Below are positions 59,203 through 64,000 of a stretch of 64,000 nt of DNA, one piece after another. The translations under genes and the position numbers were made by a program. Under the pieces are notes generated by a model. It saw nothing but the letters and a program-made list of their open reading frames with translations. It was not told the origin of the DNA and made no database searches. Each line of letters starts with the position of its first letter. Position 1 is the stretch's first letter. The DNA comes from Pelodera strongyloides (taxonomy: Eukaryota > Nematoda > Chromadorea > Rhabditida > Rhabditidae): the NCBI GenBank assembly GCA_036852015.1, contig JAANDG010000084.1, positions 62,001-126,000 of the forward strand. Reading direction: 5' to 3'.

Positions 59203-62200
59203 CTAAAAAAACAAACGGCAATTGAGCGCGTATATCATGAATAATAATATGATGTTGATTGAACATAACGATCCTGTGTTAAGCAATCCAGCTTTTCTTA
59301 CGGTAGGTTCTTCAACAGAAATGTGTTCGTTATTCGCTTTGTTGACACTTTTCGACACAATATCAATGATTGGCACTGGCGACGTGACAACCATTATGGA
59401 AGATGTCGGGTACTGAAATAAATAAGCCAATTTAATAAAGGTTATGATATGTTCTATCTTTCACGTAGAGCTTTGAGTATGTTGTGCGCACGCCTGCCTC
59501 TCATGGCGACGTGATCTTTCTAGGAGACTTACGAACTCTCAGCATTTTAAACATTATTATGCTGTCGGGTTATTTGATAAATATAAAATGCTCAACAGAG
59601 AAGAAATATGAAACTAAGAAGCAAATATGAAACTAAGATAATACCTGATTGTCTGGCACCGTTGACACTACTTGGTTCTGCTTTCTGCCTGACGCCCTTG
59701 ATTGCCCTCCAGTGAACTGGCAACCAGGCATCAGAGTATGAGTGGTATCCTTTAGAACACGGTAGATTACCTGAATGCATTTCCATATAGGCTAGTTTAA
59801 AGCGGTACAGCACGTGGTCAACTTTATTTCTATGTATTATTTTCAAACTGTGTGTCATTCTGTGCCGTTTCTAATGTGCTGAACACGGTAGAAGTGGAAG
59901 ATTTCACCTACGGCGATTTAAAGAATCAAACGCGGGTTTCAGAGGATGGGGATTGATAAACAAATTATGATAACCATATAACATAACAACCAAAACAAGC
60001 AGAGTCATTCTCTCTCCCGAGAGACCCCTAGCAAAGTATGGGCCTGACCCTAATCCTAATGTACCATTTCGGAAAATTTGTGAAAGCTAACTTCATAATT
60101 AGATTAGTTGATTAGTAATGACATATCCAATACCAAAACAGCGTTACGAATTCTCTAAACACATTTATACCGTACTAAATGGAAATGTTGAAACACAATG
60201 ATTTACCCACACACACACACACACACACACACTTGAGTTCTAGAGTAAATATGGACATGGATATGGAATATGGACCAGTCTAAATATTATATTCATAATT
60301 TAAAGCGAAATACTGGCCGCTTTTTGAAACACATCGAGTAGACCAGCATTCTTATGAGCTTATGCAAACGAACATAAATTAGAATAAAAAAAAATCGAGC
60401 TAAATTCGAGTAAATTAGCATAATTATGTAAGAATTCAGTTGTTCACGATGCGTTTCGAAAACCGGCCGGTATTTCGCTTTAAATACAAGTTCAACTGAC
60501 CTGCCATGCTGAACTGCCGCATTCTCTTTTGATTGGCGACCGTACACAATCGGAGAAGAAATTGAGGGCACTGAATGAGGTTGATATAAGGGAGTGTTTA
60601 GGAGTTTAGAATGCCGAAATCCACTGATGCAGCGCCGTCCATCCTGTGCTGTGCGCCGCCCAATGGTGGCGCACTGTTTTTTTCGCGCGGCAACACGTCG
60701 GCAACGTCGCCAATTTTAGCTTGAACGACATACCTGCACATTCTATCGAGCTTCGCAGAAATGGCCACCGCACTGCCCGTGTTGGCCTTTTCTATTTCGG
60801 AAAGTGTTTCGTCGTGACACTGCTTCACTGTCGGTTGGCGGTCCAGCTGCATCAGACATTCGGCCGATTCGACAAATGCTGGAAGACGAATTTGTTAAAG
60901 CGGTATAGCAGCCGGTTTTTGAAACGTATTTTGGCCGATGTATTCCCATTTAGTGTGTGCCAATAACTGAGCGATATTGCGCGATTTTTAGTCGAATCGT
61001 ATTCATTTACATGCAACACGTAGGAACGCAGTTGTCCGAAATACGTTTCAAAAGCCTACCGTTACACAGCCTTAGCGCTTGATATTTTCTGCCGGATTAT
61101 GTGTTTTATATCTTTATACATGTAGGCGATCTTAATCTAAGTAACTTTTATATTTTGCATAAAGGTAAGAAGCATGACCTAAAGGTTTGCACTAAACTAT
61201 TTGCTGGTATCTTTCGGCGTAAGAACCCACCCTGACAACTTATCCTACGGAACCGATAATGTAGGTAACTTAACATCAGACCTAAGGTAATTAATATATC
61301 CCTATTGGACGTCCCCGAATCAAACTTCCCCTTTGACGATGCGCCTTTGTGTGCCAAGTAGCGTCACCATGTTTGGATGTGATTTACTACCAATCTATTT
61401 TATGTCTTTTATCGTCCCCATGGGCATAACTGAGATGACAGAAAGTGGGATAACGTTTGCATAGTACGCGGGTTTAAGATTATTATCCAGAAACTTTGGT
61501 AAAAAAAAACCTTGGAAGAGTTAACTTGTTAATTTTTTCTGGATGGAGCTCTTCTCTCTCTCTCCCCCCCCCCCCCCCCCCCCTCTCTCTCTCGCTTGTA
61601 AAGAGCGTAATAAAATGTTTGCAAATTATAAATGTATGCATTGTGGTTAACGCTACGCTAGCCACAAGTTAGCAATCCCAGTACACGCGATGAACTTTTG
61701 AGACAAAGTTATGCCCGGGGTGTGCACCAATGAGCCAATTACAATTGTGCACCTTTCGCGCACCAGCGGCGCACACACGGCGAAAGTCCCCCCAGGAGGT
61801 CCGTTGTTTTGCCGCAACTGTGCGAGATTTGATCAGTGCTTTAATAAGGCAAACAGGCTTTAATAAGGTAAACCCTTACTATTATATCCTTCATTGCACA
61901 AATATCCATAAGAGGAATCGATCAGGGCAATAGTGACATGTCGTGGACACTCTCTCCTTAACTCCAACACACATTGATTGAATCGGTGGATCAACCTGAA
62001 ACGATTATTGATTTATTGATTTACTGCACTGGACCAAATCAGCCAATACACATCTTGGTAACTGCGACCCTTTGCAACGCAAATGTATTGCTCAAGTTTG
62101 ATGCAAAAATGTATGTTTGGCATTCGTTTGCAGGGTCAGGCTTCTCAGTGTATTGAGTTATTCGATTACAGTCTCACAGTAATGGAAACCGCACTACGTG

Positions 62201-64000
62201 AAACTTAAAGCGAATGTCAAGCCTGATTCACAGATATTCTATAACACGCTGTCACGGCTACCGTAGTTTACACAATTTCTCTCGCGCTCTCCTCTTTTTC
62301 TTTGCTGACTTAAACAAATTTCTCTCGCGCCCTCCTCTTTTTCTTTGCTGTCTAACAGCAAACGGTCCTGCGGACAGAGAATAGTTCTGATTTTGTCCAA
62401 ATGACCAGAATCCCATATTGAAGGAGCTTTTTGGAGGGGTTTGAAATTGTTTTTCTTCTTATATGAAAGTTTTTTTTTTTTATTTTTATTTTCACTTTCT
62501 TTACCTTCAAACATAAGCTTTCTTTTGAGCCCAACATGAAAAACCGACTTGACATTCCCTTTAAAATTTGTAAGGGTCACGCTCATAATTTTCAACATCT
62601 TGATTTGCCTGTGAGCCTGACCCCCTTTTCCCGTTACAAAGCCTTTTGTTGGTAGCCCCACATGAACACTTTTACAAATCTAATTTTGGTGAAAGCACGT
62701 AACTTGAGCAGATAATCCAAGAGTATCATAAACTTTAATCCCTCTGGACACCCAAACATAGCCAAACTAATCGCATCAAACAGGAATCAAACAAAAAATT
62801 GTTCACTTCCGTTCCAAGAACTCAACTTATTGCAACTCATAAATAAGTCAAAGGTTAATGATTGAATAACCAAATAAGCTATATTCACAACCATGGACAT
62901 CGTATAACTCAGGATATAATTGTATTAGTTCAGTGAACTAAAAAAGGTCCACAGAAACTGATTCACAAAAACAAACTTGAACTTACTCGCATATGCAAGG
63001 TTGTAGTGTGTCAATCCTAATTTATAAAGAGGTTGTAATTAATAATCATTAAAAAAGAACATTTGTGTAATAATTGTAGACTGCATTGGGATTCAAAAGC
63101 AAATTTCGCTAGTGACTTTGGAGTAGTAGCGTATGCAATAGCGAATAACTGTTATGCAAAAAATTTAAAGCGATGTGGCACGTGGTTGTCCGAAAAGCAC
63201 AAAATGGCACATCAAGTCTCCAGCAGTTGCTCGAATAGATAACTAGAATGGCATAACAATGTCCCACCTGCACAACTCATTGAACACCTTGCTGCCCATA
63301 TTCGGTAGGGTGAATGCGCTGAGATCAGCCGTCCGTTTTGGTTCCTCAAATTGGTACAGGTAATGTAAGCAGAGAAATTTAAAGCGATATAACGGCCGGA
63401 TTTTTAAGCGTATGACTGAAAAGTGAAAGCTGCATTCTCATATGTTGCATGGTAATGATAAGAATTATACAAAAAATCGCGCAGCGAATTGTATAAACAA
63501 CACGGGAATACAGCGTTCAACATACGCCTCAAAAACCTGTTGTTCTAACGCTTTAAACTTTGTAGAGAAATTTGAGCATTCGGTACTTGAATAACGGCAC
63601 AAGCTCATAGGAACGGAACTTCACTATAGCTTAGGTTTAGGGATCAGTGCAGTAATGTAACTTCTATGCGGTGATGACAGTTTAGCGGCGACTCTTGAAT
63701 GCTATTTGTCTGTCTAAACCAAAATTCCTAGACATGTCGGTCTTGCGTGGGTGGGTGGGTGTGCTACTACTAAAACTACAATGTGCCCATGGTCTCCAAT
63801 ACTAGTCAATCCATGAACAGGGGGCCTAATTCATGAGTTTCAAGCTTGTAATTATTTTTACTCTGTTGATGGTGAGCCGGAAAACATAATACACGGAAAA
63901 AATGGAGCACAAAAGCAGGAAAATTTGCGCTAGGTATGGTTTTTATACTACTAATATAAGCAAAGAAAAGCGGACATAACGTATGTTAAACTTACCCGTA
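59203..64000 (-). CDS. Cysteine-rich secreted, probably GPI-anchored protein (5' end outside window)
   Basis: Exons in transcript order: beyond 64000 to 63996 (partial), 63344-63268, 60878-60734, 60570-60501, 59770-59645, 59412-59203. All phases fit. Eight cysteines (RCSMSC, SAEC, VKQC, DRMC, FSDC, KREC, MPGC) lie in a helical-looking domain of about 100 residues, then a polar linker. The C-terminus is CSINIILLFMIYALNC followed by a short end, a hydrophobic tail typical of GPI attachment. The cysteine pattern recalls nematode CPG4-type or T20D4.11-like extracellular domains, but I cannot assign it firmly. Acceptor TTTGAG at 63345 is unusual. A GTAAGA donor at 59301 would allow a further 3' exon. 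Signal peptide and start are not in the window. Confidence 0.6.
60208..60232. repeat. (CA)n microsatellite
   Basis: Uninterrupted CA dinucleotides in an intron. Confidence 0.9.
60299..60484. mobile_element. MITE, AAAGCG/TTTGAAACG family (well preserved)
   Basis: Left end TTTAAAGCGAAATACTGGCC then GCTTTTTGAAACAC. Right end CGTTTCGAAAACCGGCCGGT then ATTTCGCTTTAAA. About 186 bp. Confidence 0.8.
60895..61075. mobile_element. MITE, AAAGCG/TTTGAAACG family, abutting an exon
   Basis: Left end TTAAAGCGGTATAGCAGCCG then GTTTTTGAAACGTATTTTGG. Right end ATACGTTTCAAAAGCCTACC. It begins only about 16 bp from the splice acceptor of the exon at 60734-60878, so it supplies intron sequence next to the branch region. 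Confidence 0.7.
61560..61594. repeat. Poly(C) tract flanked by CT repeats
   Basis: About 20 consecutive C residues between short CT runs. Confidence 0.9.
62275..62360. repeat. Two imperfect tandem units of about 43-48 bp
   Basis: Both units carry TTTCTCTCGCGC(T/C)CTCCTC followed by TTTTTCTTTGCTG. Confidence 0.8.
63378..63555. mobile_element. MITE, AAAGCG/TTTGAAACG family
   Basis: Left end TTTAAAGCGATATAACGGCC then GGATTTTTAAGCGTATG. Right end CATACGCCTCAAAAACC, ending GCTTTAAA. It sits about 34 bp from the splice acceptor of the exon at 63268-63344. Confidence 0.7.

Noticed and set aside
62239..62661. 140-codon lysine-rich minus-strand frame
   Set aside because: It arises from T-rich and duplicated pyrimidine tracts; no splice or protein signature supports it.

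Overview
The window reads as nuclear DNA from a nematode. Two tandem genes encode transthyretin-like (TTL/DUF290) secreted proteins, a family that is almost nematode-specific. A 28-exon gene is the clear counterpart of the C. elegans M16-type metallopeptidase C05D11.1. Several first coding exons sit just downstream of a TTTCAG-like acceptor, as expected for spliced-leader trans-splicing. Introns are much longer than is usual in Caenorhabditis and are full of small transposons and microsatellites, so the source is probably a nematode outside that genus. The species cannot be told from the sequence. All splice models were made by hand from GT/AG sites, reading phase and family knowledge. No search was run.

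Layout. 1-1.8 kb: unexplained DNA with GC-rich GGTGCGCC clusters. 1.8-7.6 kb: a tandem duplication carrying two four-exon TTL genes (minus strand) with matching flanks. 8.8-9.6 kb: a small plus-strand orphan gene behind a GC-rich GCGTGCAA-rich block. 10.7-26.4 kb: the M16 peptidase (minus, 987 aa), whose last intron holds a 2.7-kb internally deleted Ty3/gypsy element with LTRs that look identical. 27.5-28.7 kb: two possible exons of an unrecognised minus-strand gene. 29.3-30.7 kb: an HSD17B8-type short-chain dehydrogenase (minus, 249 aa). 32.7-45.4 kb: ataxin-2 (minus, about 29 exons, 936 aa) with LSm, LsmAD, PAM2 and polyglutamine tracts. 46-51 kb: a transposon-rich interval with a young 1.6-kb LTR element (402-bp LTRs, CAATG target duplication), several foldback elements and weak exon candidates. 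51.5-58.1 kb: a TBC1D10/EPI64-type Rab GAP (plus, 490 or 517 aa). 59.2-64 kb: a cysteine-rich, probably GPI-anchored secreted protein (minus) that runs off the right edge.

The genes do not form a pathway. M16 peptidase, HSD17B8, ataxin-2 and TBC1D10 are unrelated housekeeping functions (proteolysis, mitochondrial fatty-acid/steroid oxidoreduction, RNA-granule control, Rab inactivation). The main interest is how mobile DNA has reworked the introns. There are at least ten copies of a MITE with AAAGCG...GGC(C/A)GGTTTTTGAAACG ends, PIF/Harbinger-like foldbacks with a TTA target site, truncated LINE 3' ends, two deleted LTR elements, and two intronic copies of pieces of host exons.
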